A stretch of DNA of 64,000 bases from Prosapia bicincta (GCA_036971475.1 JBAIZL010000005.1:166883886-166947885); one strand, 5' to 3'; shown: positions 11,971 through 22,835, numbered from the stretch's first letter. Program-made: numbers and translations. The notes: generated by a model not told the origin, from the sequence alone.

Positions 11971-12534
11971 AGAACTGGAGGTAACTTTACCGATGTTTAC
12001 TGCCATCGAACGTTCCTGGATGACCTACCATTTCGATTTTTCTCCCAACTAACTTTCTGAACCTCTTATCCCTTCTCTTCTAGTTTAGACTCGCATTTCT
12101 TAATTTTAATTTTTTAACGTATATTTTGAAATTTAAAGACATTTTGTAACTGACTTTCTCTTAGTGGTACCAAGTTTTTTTCTTTAGTTTTTTTTTTTTT
12201 TGAGCGCCCTTGCTTAAAACTGACAAACTTTTTTGGGAATTTAAAGTAATAATACTGTTAGCTTGGCCTTGTGCATTGTAGTCTTAATTTTACACACTTA
12301 ATTTTATATTTCTCTTTAGAGTCCCTGTTAACATATATCGTTATAATAGGCCTATATATATATATATATATACATACACACACATATAACTTGTAGACGT
12401 AAGGCATAAACGGTTTACGATATAATGATATATAGGTAATTAAAATTGTAAGAAACACCACCTGACTTTAAAGTCCTAGGTTTGCACAACACAACCTTAA
12501 AAACAAACAATCATATTAATCACTTAAACAATAA
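11971..12534. other. AT-rich DNA with a short TA microsatellite
   Basis: A (TA)n tract lies at about 12354-12372. No gene or element end is evident. Confidence 0.45.
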
Positions 12535-12757
12535 TTTATGACTATCCGAACTTTATATTTAGTAAATTTGTTAAAACTTACTGAGACAGAACGTTTTCGA
12601 TCACTATGTGCCGATCTTCATCAGTGTTTTCTGCTTGGAGATGGGTCAAGTGGTGACGGTTTTAAAGGTAGGTTTTCGATAGTATCAAATAGTATGTGTG
12701 ATTTGTATTGTGTTTGTTCGTTTAGTTCACTGAACGTAATGGACTACAAAATTCAAT
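12535..12757 (-). mobile_element. Isolated end fragment of a Penelope-like element, family 1
   Basis: The block matches the terminal part of the longer PLE at 16728-17640: TATGACTATCCGAAC on the left, a hammerhead-like motif, then GGTTTTAAAGGTAGG. It ends in GAACGTAATGGACTACAAA, which is also where the 16728-17640 copy stops. Everything between, including all coding sequence, is missing, so it is an internally deleted copy or a solo terminal repeat. Confidence 0.75.
12584..12629 (-). ncRNA. Hammerhead ribozyme motif of PLE family 1
   Basis: Read on the minus strand, the core CUGAUGA is followed by one extra A, helix II GAUCG/UGAUC with a GCACAUAG loop, then GAAA and the palindrome AACGUU as helix III. 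Cleavage is expected after the next C. Helix I (AAACA against UGUCU) has one mismatch, so this copy is probably weak. Confidence 0.75.
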
Positions 12758-13569
12758 AAACAATCATACCCTACCTTTACAACTATTTACCCCAACAATA
12801 TGTTTCTTTATTTTAAAATATTTAGATATGAAAGAGTAAAGGAAAGGATTTTTTGGGAAAATATTGGATTACCAAAATTATGGTATTTCATGAAAATGCT
12901 ACCAATTAGGTGAAGATTGTGATCTTGTTACGATGTATTCAAGGTTATTTTGACAATATAAACACATAACCATACTTCACATAGCTACTAAAATAAACAA
13001 TATAATTAGCATTTGTTGATTCCATTTTCGCGTGAGCAGATACACTTCTTAGGCTGAAGAAGTCGTAAGATGAAAACGTTTCCTCCAAGTGTAAGTTAAC
13101 AATTAACAACTTTTAGTTAACAAATGTCTGGTCGCAAATAATAGCAAAAGTGTAATTTGTTATTTATTTATCATAATTACGCTACTGTGCTCTGTATAAA
13201 ATTTCCCACTTTACATATACATCATAGTGATAGTTGATAGTATACAATGAATATATAATAATATAAGTAGTTATTGTTAATTTGAGTCATTGAAATTAGA
13301 AAAAAGTAGTTTATAATTCATTCATCAAATCTGTTGACAAAATTTACAAATAAGATATTATTTTACTAATAATACCTTTTTCCTACAAAATTGAATAGTT
13401 TCTTAAAAGTATTTGAAATGCATATTGATCCATCTGAAAAAGGTACAAATATGAGAAAATGAGTTTTTAATTAATGTAATAATATAAAAATTACTATTTA
13501 AGTACTTATCTTTTTTATTAAAAATTAGATAAAAAGATCTACAAAAAAAGTTGGATATTTTATTTTTAC
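12758..13569. other. AT-rich DNA containing an orphan PLE-type ribozyme
   Basis: Apart from the hammerhead-like motif at 13042-13092, no coding sequence or element boundary is recognised. Confidence 0.4.
13042..13092 (+). ncRNA. Hammerhead ribozyme motif from a second PLE family
   Basis: On the plus strand, helix I pairs ACACUU with AAGUGU and, past an internal loop, AGG with CCU. The core reads CUGAAGA, which fits CUGANGA. An extra A follows, then helix II GUC/GAU closed by the tetraloop GUAA, then GAAA, the palindrome AACGUU and a U at the expected cleavage site. All invariant core bases are present. The surrounding element is otherwise lost. Confidence 0.75.
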
Positions 13570-13806
13570 ATTTTGCTGATACTTTGATTATCTCTTTATG
13601 TACAGCATGATGGTTCGTCCATCTGGAGTTGTAATCACTAAACTATTGGAAGAGCTTCCTCTAAAACATGTAAAATAAAGTTGTCCATGTGAGAAACGGT
13701 CGTCTCTCAAATCAATTCCAGCTATTTTTAAATATTATCTTTGTGATTTGTTAACTGGCAATTGCATTCTTTTGAATTTGAAATGATAATCTGATGGAAT
13801 TAGTGG
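13570..13806 (-). pseudogene. Helitron helicase C-terminal fragment, copy 1
   Basis: The minus-strand translation gives PLIPSDYHFKFKRMQLPV, then NKSQ, then AGIDLRDDRFSHGQLYF and a SLVITTPDGRT tail. These are the conserved last helicase motifs of the Helitron Rep/Hel protein (IPSDYPF..., NKSQGQ, SHGQxYVACSR). A stop follows NKSQR and a few residues before NKSQ are deleted. It is a broken rolling-circle transposon relic. A second copy lies just downstream. Confidence 0.8.
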
Positions 13807-14243
13807 TATAAAAATAATCTTTTGATTTTACTTGTTTGTTTATTTATTATATTTTCTTTCTTTAGTTTTGACTTTTTATTTCTAAATTGTCTAAAATGTT
13901 TAATCGTCTTCTTTTATCAACACAACGTAACATATTACTTTTGATACTTTGATTATCTCAAAACCTCTTTATATATAACATTGATGATTATATGTTCTGG
14001 AACAAGAATTGCTAAACTACTGGGAGAGCTTACTCTAGAACAGGGATGTCCAACTTCCAAAGCCTAGAGGGCCAAAACTAGTAATACTTAAATTTAAATT
14101 TTAAATAGCAACAGAAGCTTGAGTATAAATAAAACAGAAATTAGTAATATTTATTTCTTAATATTTGTTTTACACAAACAAGAAAAACATATAGAAAAAT
14201 AGTTCTATTAATCAACACAAACACTGGAATGAGAATATAAATA

Positions 14244-15440
14244 CAGTAAACTCCCGATTATACGTGGGCGGATTAATCGGTTTGCGGGTTATCCGGGGTC
14301 TGCCATTGTTTTACAAATATCCAATTTATTCCAATCAGATTCATGTGTTTAAATTTCCAAACGGTGAATTACAACGTAAATACATATAAGGCTTAATAGA
14401 AGTTAAGATGAAGTGAATAGATATGTAAATATGTACGTACTAATTTTTACATTGAAAGGGAAGCATCCCGACGTGGACCAGCGAAAAAAAGGGGCGAGCA
14501 AACTACTATATATAAGAGACAATGACAAAATGCTTGGACGCCCGAAAACCTAATGTGTATCAAAGATTGTAAACAAATGTCAGCTAATTTCGGCTATAAA
14601 TAGTCTAGGACGTGACATATGCATTATCCATGTTTGTCATATACATTATCGATCTTTATGGCTTTGTGACACAAGTAGACACTGTGCTACAAAATGGTTC
14701 TTAAGAAACTTAGATCGCACATTAAAGCTAAATCTATGCTCACAAAAAAAGACGAAAGTGACAGATTTTTTTGTTAAAAAATGAAAGTATTATGTGTAAA
14801 GGGAATTACATATGTACATACATACTTAATTTTGACATATACTTATGTACGTATTGTAAATAGTTAGACATATAAATGTACATGTTATAATCCGTCAAAT
14901 ACATCGAAATTTTAAATTATTTTCTGTATTTATTTTGTCCTCTGAAGATTTGTGAATTGCATTAACCGGGGTCATTATTTGTGTAACTTATGGTATAATA
15001 ATCGATTATCGATCGTTTTGCGTATTCTTTGTTAATAGCGGATTATCCGGGGAATTCGTTATCCGGCGTTGCCGGGCCACCCTATTCCACGCCCGATTTT
15101 TTTGTTAAAAAGTGAAAGTATTATGTGTAAAGGGAATTACATATGTACATACATACTTAATTTTGACATATACTTATGTACGTATTGTAAATAGTTAGAC
15201 ATATAAATGTACATGTTATAATCCGTCAAATACATCGAAATTTTAAATTATTTTCTGTATTTATTTTGTCCTCTGAAGATTTGTGAATTGCATTAACCGG
15301 GGTCATTATTTGTGTAACTTATGGTATAATAATCGATTATCGATCGTTTTGTGTATTCTTTGTTAATGCGGATTATCCGGGGAATTCGTTATCCGGCGTT
15401 GCCGGGCCACCCTATTCCACGGATAATCGGGAGTTTACTG
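14244..15440. mobile_element. Non-autonomous Tigger/pogo element with duplicated end
   Basis: The terminal repeats CAGTAAACTCCCGATTATAC and GATAATCGGGAGTTTACTG are flanked by TA. At 1.2 kb the element lacks a transposase domain. A short stretch at about 14690-14780 may be a decayed transposase C-terminus. About 327 bp at 14764-15090 is repeated in tandem at 15094-15420, so most of the right end is present twice. Another end of this family lies at 27527-27620. Confidence 0.85.
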
Positions 15441-15920
15441 TATATGTTATTTTAGTGTGAACATTGTGGTTGATCAGCTGCTTCCACCAAAGAAGGAATA
15501 TCCACTTCTAGTTTGGTTGTAACCAACCTCATGAGATGAAGCAGAGATACATCAGAAAGCTTGTTTCTATTTTGGTTTTTTATAAACTTCATAGACGAGA
15601 ACACACTTTCACATAGTATGTACTTCCAAACATTGATGACATTTTTAGTTCAAAATCTCGCAATTTTTGGAATTTCTCTTTTAGGAAGCAATTTTAAAAA
15701 TATGAGCCTTTTCATGCCTGGTCATTAGAAACATGTCAGCTAGTATATCACATATTTCGAATTCCAGATCAGGTGGTTGGTCTTCGATTGTAGCTTCAGA
15801 AAGGTTTTTGTAAAGTAGTAGACTACTTTTGAGATTTTCAATTTCCTCAAATCTTGTATTGAACTCGTCAATTACTTCTAGGATTTGACAGATGCACCTT
15901 GTAAAATCATTATCTTTGAA

Positions 15921-16145
15921 TTAGTCAGCTATCTGAAGACAGTTAGGAAAGTGGAACAAGTTTTTATTTTCCAAAGTTTGTTTGAACAATTTTAGCTTAC
16001 TGCAAAACATGTTGATGATTGCAGCCAAATCTGATATTGTTTGGTTTCTTCCTTGGAGACTAGTCAAATCTGTTAGAAAAGCTAATTGAACCAAAAATTC
16101 TGGATCTTCAAACTTCTTTTCAAGTTCAGTGGTATCAGATGGCAC
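15921..16145 (-). pseudogene. hAT transposase fragment
   Basis: The minus-strand reading includes FLVQLAFLTDLTSLQGRNQT and a CSKLKLFKQTLENKNLFHFP segment. These match the L-L-DLT..LQG+...I.DL...V..F..KL.L....L....L.HFP pattern of GTF2IRD2/ZBED5-like hAT transposases. Neighbouring segments of the same protein at 15480-15920 are in broken frames. It belongs to the element at 14041-16568 and is not functional. Confidence 0.75.
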
Positions 16146-16773
16146 ACACTTATTGAGGAATCAGGGATCTTCTTTCATATTGTAAAGAATCGTTCCATGC
16201 ACTTTCCTGTACTCAACCACTGTACATGGTTATATAATTGCGAGTCTCCATACTCAGCCTCTGTTTCTTACAAAAACTGCTTAAGTTGTCTGTGTAAAAG
16301 AGCAACACTACAACTGATGACTACTTAACTAGGCTTTGTCCTGTTTTACTGAGAAGTTAAAGTTCTGACCATGTGCTATACCTCAAAATATGAGTAAATA
16401 TTTTAATTATAACTGTCCTGTTTGGTATAAGTTTTATTCATTAAGTTATTAGATCCCTGTCAAAATAATGGCATTTAAAGTAATTTTCTGCTATTTTTTG
16501 TCTAATAAGATTTTGCAGGCCATGTAAAATGGCATGGCGGGCCGCATGCTGCCAGTTGGACATCCCTGCTCTAGAACATGCAACATAAAATTGTCCATGT
16601 GAGAAACGGTCATCTCTCAAATCAATTCCTCAATATTTGTTTTCCCTAACAGTCAATAAATGTCATGTTGACTTTAGCTAAACTTAATTAAATATTTTTG
16701 AACATAATATCTGATTAATCACTTAAACAATAGTTTATGACTATCCGAACTTTCAATTTGTTAAACCTCACTG

Positions 16774-16819
16774 AGACAGAACGTTTTCGATCGCTATCTG
16801 CCGATCTTCATCAGTGTCT
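16774..16819 (-). ncRNA. Hammerhead ribozyme of PLE family 1, best copy
   Basis: Minus-strand RNA: helix I is AGACA/UGUCU (5 perfect pairs). The core is CUGAUGA plus one extra A. Helix II is GAUCG/CGAUC with a GCAGAUAG loop, followed by GAAA, then the palindrome AACGUU and C at the cleavage site. Helix III is too short to fold within one molecule. In known PLE hammerheads such palindromes allow two copies to pair as a dimer. Confidence 0.85.
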
Positions 16820-16900
16820 TCTGCTTGGAGATGTTGGGTCAAGAGGTGATGGTTTTAAAGGTAGGTTTACAATAGTATCAAAGAGTATGTGTGATTTGTA

Positions 16901-17230
16901 TTATGTTTGTTCGTTTAATATGTTTGTATTTTGTGTTTTTGTGTGTCTGTAAATTTCATATTGTTCTAGTGTGTTGAGATGTGGTCCTTTTTTGTTGATG
17001 TGCAGGATTTCTAAATTATGATAAATGTCTGTGTATGTGTGTCCTGTTTCTTTTAAGTGATTGTAAAATGTTGAGTTGGTGTTCTGTTTGTGTTCTTCAA
17101 CTCTTTGTTTAAAGCTGCGACCTGTTTGTCCAATGTAGAATTTGTTACATTTGTCGCAGTTCAGTTTGTATACGTCTGGTGCTTGTAGTTTATCATTGTT
17201 GTTGGTGTTGTGTTGTATTTTGTATTGCAA
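16901..17230 (-). pseudogene. PLE GIY-YIG endonuclease domain
   Basis: The reading contains VYKLNCDKCNKFYIGQTGRS. This has the GIY-YIG signature (VY...FYIG), the CxxC pair of PLE endonucleases and the following arginine. Then come RVEEHKQNTNSTFYNHLKET and TLEQYEIYRHTK, the conserved downstream histidine and glutamate regions. In PLEs this domain nicks the target DNA. It is intact over the domain but out of frame with the reverse transcriptase upstream. Confidence 0.85.
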
Positions 17231-17254
17231 CCTGTTATTGGTTTTGTATGCTAT

Positions 17255-17640
17255 TTAGTAATATATTTTTTGAAATTTGCGAGCTATTTTGTTTGTTGTT
17301 TTGTTTATGAATGGTAATGTGATGTATTTGTTTTCTCTGTCTGTAGTGTTAATTTTAGTGTTTTTTTGTATTTTGTACCATAGTTTGTCTATTATTGTGG
17401 AGTTGTATCCATTTGTGTATGCTAAATATTTAATTGTGTCTAGTTCTTTGTTTATGTTTTCTGTGGTCATTAGGACTTCTTTAAGTTTATGGAGCATGGA
17501 TCTGAAGGCAGTGTGTTTGTGTTGGATAGGGTGGTTTGAGGTGTTGTTGATAAGTGTGTCTGTCGTTATGGGTTTCATGTAAATGTTGCTATTGATTAAG
17601 TTTAAGTGATTGTTTAAGTGATTAATAAGATTCACCGAAC
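17255..17640 (-). pseudogene. PLE reverse transcriptase, C-terminal end only
   Basis: The segment reads YMKPITTDTLINNTSNHP followed by HKHTAFRSMLHKL. This matches the thumb/RKPTxTDxYxxxxSxHP region that follows the palm in PLE reverse transcriptases. The catalytic palm is absent because the element is 5'-truncated. A stop separates it from the endonuclease frame. Confidence 0.8.
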
Positions 17641-17945
17641 GTAATGGACTACAAAATTCAAGAATAATATCTGACCCGACAGACATTATCCTGTTATATA
17701 AATAAATATTCAATTCAAACAGAAATTAAAATTCTTGAACTTTGTAGTCCATTACGTTCGGTGAATCTTAATTAATCACTTAAACAATAGTTTATGACTA
17801 TCCGAACTTTAAATTTTGTAAATTTGTAAGAACTTACTGAGACATTTATGTTTATTTTCGCGTATGCGTTCTGTCTCAGTATGTTTTAACAAATTTACAA
17901 AATTTAAAGTTCGGATAGTCATAAACTATTGCTTAAGTAATTAAT
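17633..17945. repeat. Two inverted repeats made from PLE family 1 ends
   Basis: The first pairs ATTCACCGAACGTAATGGAC (17633 onward) with its complement ending near 17767. The second, 17770-17942, pairs TATGACTATCCGAACTTTAA with its complement around a centre near 17860. A related hairpin lies at 63050-63190. They look like head-to-head joins of PLE termini. Confidence 0.7.
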
Positions 17946-18129
17946 TAAGAAATTAAATATTAATTTTTTTTTTAAATTGCCAAAGTATAACTTCTTTTTG
18001 TAATGTACAGTATTTAATTTGTTTTAGATCATATCTAACAATGTATTTATGGTTACTGAAAAATAACCATGTGCATCTCCCAATATATATGAAAACATAG
18101 TTAAACTATTGAATTTTGAAACCCATTAA

Positions 18130-18690
18130 GTTCGGTGAAACTTAATTAATCTTTTTTATATTAATTTATGACTATCTGAACATTAATTTTGTAAAAACTT
18201 ACTAAGACAGAACGTTTTCGATTGCCACATGGCGATCTCCATCAGTGTCTAAATTTTTTGTTTTGAGTTGCTGGTAGGTTAAGCAGTAATGGTTTTAAAG
18301 GCAGGTTTTCGATAGTATCAAAGAATATGTGTGATTTATATTGAGTTTGTTTATTTAATATGTTTGTATTTTATGTGTATTTGTATCCTGTTTCTTTTAT
18401 GTGATTGTAAAATGCTGAGTTGGTGTTCCGTTTGTGTTCCTCGACTCTTTGTTTGAAGCTGCAACATGTTTGCCCAATGTAGTATTTGTTGCAGTTTGTA
18501 CAGTTTAATTGGTACAAACCTGGTGCTTGTAGTTTATCTTTGTTGTGGGTGTCATGTTTTATTTTGTATTGTAATTTGTTATTAGTTTTGTATGCTATTT
18601 TGTAACCAGTTTTTTTGAAATCTGTGGGGTATTTTATTTGATGTTCTGTTTATGTATGGTATTGTGATGTATTTGTTTTCCTTCCCTGAT
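18130..18690 (-). mobile_element. Penelope-like element fragment, family 1, third copy
   Basis: The order matches 16728-17250: terminal TATGACTATCTGAAC, a hammerhead-like motif, then a decayed GIY-YIG domain. That domain is seen on the minus strand around 18400-18560 as YKLNCTNCNKYYIGQT-like codons. The arginine-rich turn and later parts are mutated. It ends within the reverse-transcriptase/endonuclease linker. Confidence 0.75.
18205..18250 (-). ncRNA. Hammerhead ribozyme motif of PLE family 1, mutated copy
   Basis: Helix I AGACA/UGUCU is perfect. Helix II is longer (GAUCGCCA against UGGCAAUC), and GAAA plus AACGUU are kept. The core reads CUGAUGG, so the invariant A9 is a G. This copy is probably inactive. 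Confidence 0.65.
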
Positions 18691-20185
18691 TAAAATCATA
18701 GTTACTAAATAAATTTAAATAAACATTTCTAGAACTTGAGCATAAATAATTGCCTGATTTGTATGATTCTAAATAGCCTAATTTGTATGATTCTAAAAAC
18801 AAAACAATTTAGTCTAATTCTTTTTCTATTACATTCAAATAATATGTTAACACACAAAAAAATAGAATTCATATTTATTATTTTATAATTATTTAGTAGG
18901 ATTTATTTTATAAATTAATACATTGATTAACTTATAAATTGAAGACGTTTTCAATTCAATAGCATTTTACTTAATATTGTTCATTAAATAAAGTAATATA
19001 ACGTATGCGTTAAAACAGCTGTTTTGCAAACTAATCTAAACACATATAAAAATTGTTATATTAAATCTAATTTTCATTACAGTTTTCACTACATAAATTT
19101 TCACGTAATTTAAGTATCAGCTGTATGTCATAGCATGATTACTGCCTTCTATTGATTATTAGTTGCATCTATATTAATAATTCTTAAACTCAATATAAGT
19201 GACTGAATGCTCAATCAGAAAAGTAGGCCGTAATTTTAAATTTATTCTTATTTTTTCAAAAACACCAACTTAGATGCCTCCAATCAGGCTACAATTATGA
19301 CAGAACCTTCCCAGGAGTGGGTTCAATAACTTCCCAAAGTTTCATGTCGATCGGATAAACAGTTAACATTATATAGCCAGGCAGATGTGAACTCTGTGTA
19401 TTTCTTATGGTAAATTTCTACCTTTTTTTTAATTCTACCCCTTAAAATTATTATTTTGCTAAATCCTTTCTTAGTGGTCCCCTACATAGTATAACGAAGG
19501 TTTTCTCTAAATTTTAAGTCTGTATCATTATTAGTTTTGGCTCTGCGTTGATCATCAGTCAGGACTTCAACTTCTATATAGAGAGATATACTTGTGATAT
19601 ATACTTTCTTGTAAACTACATTAGTACTAGGCCATAATAATCGCTGCCATAATAAAATATTTTAGGCCATAAACGCTGCCTCAGTGCAAGACTTAACAAC
19701 TCAACAATTTTTGGTTTTGAGATAGGAATGAATCCTATAGAAGAAGGCTAGTTTTTCTGATATTAATACAGTAAATCTCAAAATAATTTTTTTGTATTTT
19801 TTTTCAATCATATTTTATTATGGTTTTGTGTTTGAAAGACAATAGACAGGTAATAGAGTAACAAATAAAAATGTTGCTGTTTTCCTCCAGAACAGCAGTA
19901 TAATAATTCGAGCAATACAGTAACAACACTAGATGTTACAATCTTGCCCAGACTATTTTGTTTGCATTCTTGTGAATATTCAGCCCTCTGCATTGTTTAC
20001 AACACTGATTGTTTCTGTGTTTGTGATGATAATATTTATTGTTACAAAATGATTTATACAATTGTGGATGAGTTTGTAGATAAGTTAAACAATGGAAGAG
20101 GAAAATTGTTACTATATCTCCTTACAACTAATCCCTCTTTTTTTAAGAAACTTTAAATTTGTAAAAATTGATTGCTGTTACTGAG
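18691..20185. other. AT-rich DNA with no recognised gene
   Basis: About 19255-19400 contains AAGTTTCATGTCGATCGG, a phrase like those near the 3' ends of some insect LINEs, but the similarity is too short to name a family. No ORF here is convincing. Confidence 0.4.
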
Positions 20186-20590
20186 CCTTACCTAAACACT
20201 GTAAAAAAAGAAAATTATTTCCTCTGACATTACAATTAAAGATAATACCAGGAAAACACTAAAACCAGCCAAAGGTAGATCCATTGAAATTAAAAAAACA
20301 AGCATAGTCAGTAGTAGGAATCCTAAAATTAATTCAAACATTATTTTTGTGTGCTCTGATCTTGAAGCCCTCATCCAACTTCTAAAGGGCCAAATTTTAT
20401 CATTTTATGATCAAAGAAAGTTTACCAGTAATACTTTAAATTTTAAAGTTTTTAATTCCATATCAAAACAAAGTCAGTGCTATATTTGGCATGAAGGGTA
20501 TGCAAAGCTTAGAGCTTTAGAAATCATTTCATTCCTTTTTGATTTATTAAAAGAAAAGATGAGTGGTACTGATAAGGCAGTTATTTTTTA
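20186..20590 (+). pseudogene. Fragment 1 of a DUF7869-like, transposon-associated protein
   Basis: An open frame runs from about 20193 to a stop near 20589. It includes SDLEALIQLLKGQILSFYDQ, then RKFTSNTLNFKVFN, a CYIWHE segment and IISFLFDLLKEKMSGTDKAV. This matches my memory of a protein common in insect genomes (xxDLQxxLxxPxL...YYxRKL..YN.xxxx...xxYxWxE...RGxxEIxSxLxxFL). The expected SDGC..QN segment is lost after KAV. The next part appears at 22225-22835. The family name is from memory. Confidence 0.5.
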
Positions 20591-20760
20591 ACCGACTTAA
20601 AAAAATGAGGAGGTATTGTATTCGATCCGTATGTTTTTTTCTATTTGTTCAATGATAACTTTGGAAGTATTTAACCGATTAAAGTGATTTTACCTTCCCA
20701 GTGGTCCCATTATAGTTAAATCCCAATCTGTATAATTTAGAAACAATAATACGCTATTTA
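20590..20760. repeat. Possible LINE 3'-end-like repeat
   Basis: The stretch AACCGACTTAAAAAAATGAG with AGGTATTGTATTCGATCCGT resembles the CCGACTTCAAAAAAGGAGGAGG sequences dispersed in many insect genomes. It lies where fragment 1 of the DUF7869-like protein breaks off. Family assignment is uncertain. Confidence 0.35.
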
Positions 20761-22220
20761 TAATTTTGAAACAAATTTTGTTTGGAGTGATTTTTTTATT
20801 ATTAATAAGCAAAATAAACAATCACAGCATTTATTGTATTTAGTATTCTACCACACATAAAAAAACATAGCAAAAAAGTATAAAATGAATAGATTTTTTT
20901 AAATTTCTTGCTTGATATAGCTGCTTAGAACGAGCATCATTGGATACTATTGAATTAATTTTCCTCATTTTTCTATGGTCTACTGATATTGATATATAAT
21001 GATATAATTCGAATGAGATAAGCCAAAATAAATACACTGAAAATCTGATTTAGTTCATTTACTATAATCAAGATATTCAATAATCCGCAGGTGAAAACTT
21101 CATTACTTCACTAAATATCAAGTGATAAATTCAGTATATATAACTTTACTATCAATTTTTACTTTGTTTTTGTTATTAATATTTATGTGTACCAAATGTT
21201 TTTCCTAATAATTATTAAAGACAGCATTATTGTATATTTGCCTGAGATATTGATTGCGTTACATGATTATAAACACGTTTTTAAATAGAAATGAAAAAGA
21301 ATAATTCCAAAATGAGAAATAATATGTAAGATTTTAGGAAAATTCGTCAAATGTAGAAATAAAAATTTATTTAAAAAAAAAGAACCCGAATATATAATTT
21401 TTACTTAATAAAAAGTAAAAAATAATTTTCCAATAAAGAAAACATAATTTATCATTAGCTTATTAACCACAAATTTTGAAGTCAGATCTGCAATCATGCC
21501 TTCTATTTACTAATCAATCAAATCTATTCCAAACATTTCCTAAACAATCAACTTTTTTATTGCTTTATTTCCCATGACTAATTATAGCAAACCATACAGT
21601 GTTCTCATGAAACAAAAATTTCATGTGTTTGATATTATGACAGTATGTGGAACGATAATTGATCATTGTTTTTAGCAAAGACTATACAATATCAGTTTTT
21701 GTCCAATAAAAAATATATGATTGCATATTTTTTATTCAGATATGCAGATTGCAGACAATTCAACCTTCTTTGAATGATTTATACTGAATGTAATTACTGT
21801 AGATGCTTATAAATTTAAGAGATAATATCTTCTTCATACTTTTGTATCATGAATTTAATAAGTTTCTCATGTTGTATCTATAAAATAAATATATGGAAGA
21901 AATGAGTGAATAGTCTGTGTATATATAATTTGTTAATTTACATGCCAAGCAGCTAACAAATACAATATCATGTAAAATCCATTTATTTGTCATGTTCAAT
22001 ATGTCAAATATAAGTTCAAATATGAAATTTTTGCTGCTTTTAAAATTTTGTGGGTAATAAGCTTATGATAAATTATGTTTTTGTTATTGGAAAATTATTT
22101 TGTACTCTTTAGTAAATAAAAATTATATCTTCGAGCTCTTTTTTTAAAGTAGGTTCTGTTTTTTTTTTTTTTAATTTTATATTCATACAACTGCAGTGGT
22201 CAGAATAAAAACCATGTTCT
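20761..22220. other. AT-rich DNA with no recognised feature
   Basis: This separates the two DUF7869-like fragments. It could be an old insertion. I see no terminal repeats or domains. Confidence 0.4.
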
Positions 22221-22224
22221 CCTA

Positions 22225-22835
22225 TCAATGTATCTACATCCAGTACAGAGACTCGATATTCCTTCAATTACTCTCAAATACCTAATTGTAGCCCACACAC
22301 AAAATGAAGCTAACAGTATTCATTCTTCAATTGAAAGACAAATAAAAACCACCACTAACAAGTACTCTTTATGTACCAAGCCAAGTAGTTACTGTAGTTC
22401 AAGTGGGAAATAAAGAAAAGAAGCAATTTCATGTAAAGGAAATGGATACATAAAATGTTTTTATGATTGGACAGCAATAAAAAGTTGTTTTCATGGTAAA
22501 AATTTCCAGTACTCAACACCAGGGGGAAAAGAGGTGTGGGCAAACGTTACGGTATTTGAAGTATACGGTTCTGTGGATGCTGTGCCTAGAGGGCATTCTT
22601 GCCCTCCATCGACTTCTATAGATGCCTAGAAAAGTAATTCTAGAAAAGCAAAATAACAGCAGAAATCTAGTTCACTAACGGTTTCGTTAGACAAAGAGAC
22701 CTCAAACCAGTATATCGAACTCCAACAGGAATTCTACCTCAGAAAAAAGCAGACTTAATAAATTTGTGTGAGTCGACTAACACCAATGTCTTATCAAAAA
22801 TATTTCAAGGGTTGAAGACCAAAGACAATGATAAT
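22225..22835 (+). pseudogene. Fragment 2 of the DUF7869-like protein
   Basis: The first part reads LKYLIVAHTQNEANSIHSSI followed by ERQIK, matching a K-F-L-V-x-GHTQxExDxVHSxIER motif. About 250 bp later, in another frame, come LKPVYRTPTGILPQKKADLI and NLCESTNTNVLSKIFQGL, which match the conserved C-terminus of the same protein. Several stops and frame changes lie between. It is the downstream part of the relic at 20186-20590, on the same strand. Confidence 0.5.

Larger units (their letters stand above)
14041..16568 (-). mobile_element. hAT transposon (Charlie-like) with nested Tigger
   Basis: The termini are CAGGGATGTCCAACTTCC on the left and the inverted form ending AGTTGGACATCCCTG on the right, the usual end of Charlie/GTF2IRD2-like hAT elements. 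The 8-bp target duplication CTCTAGAA is perfect (14033-14040 and 16569-16576). Inside are a decayed hAT transposase on the minus strand and a Tigger element at 14244-15440. Confidence 0.9.
13925..16660 (-). pseudogene. Helitron helicase C-terminal fragment, copy 2, split by a hAT element
   Basis: The two halves are 13925-14040 and 16577-16660. On the minus strand the right half reads DLRDDRFSHGQFYVAC. The left half supplies the end of the SRV motif and SSPSSLAILVPE. The hAT element at 14041-16568 sits exactly inside the YVACSRV motif, and one copy of its 8-bp target duplication supplies the missing bases. This shows that the helicase relic was there first. Confidence 0.8.
16728..17640 (-). 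mobile_element. 5'-truncated Penelope-like element, family 1
   Basis: The minus strand encodes, in order, the C-terminal reverse-transcriptase region (17640 to 17255), a GIY-YIG endonuclease (17230 to 16901), and an untranslated tail with a hammerhead motif. This is the standard PLE layout. The left boundary carries TATGACTATCCGAAC. The truncated side abuts GAACGTAATGGACTACAAA, which also occurs inverted at about 17733-17767. Confidence 0.85.
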
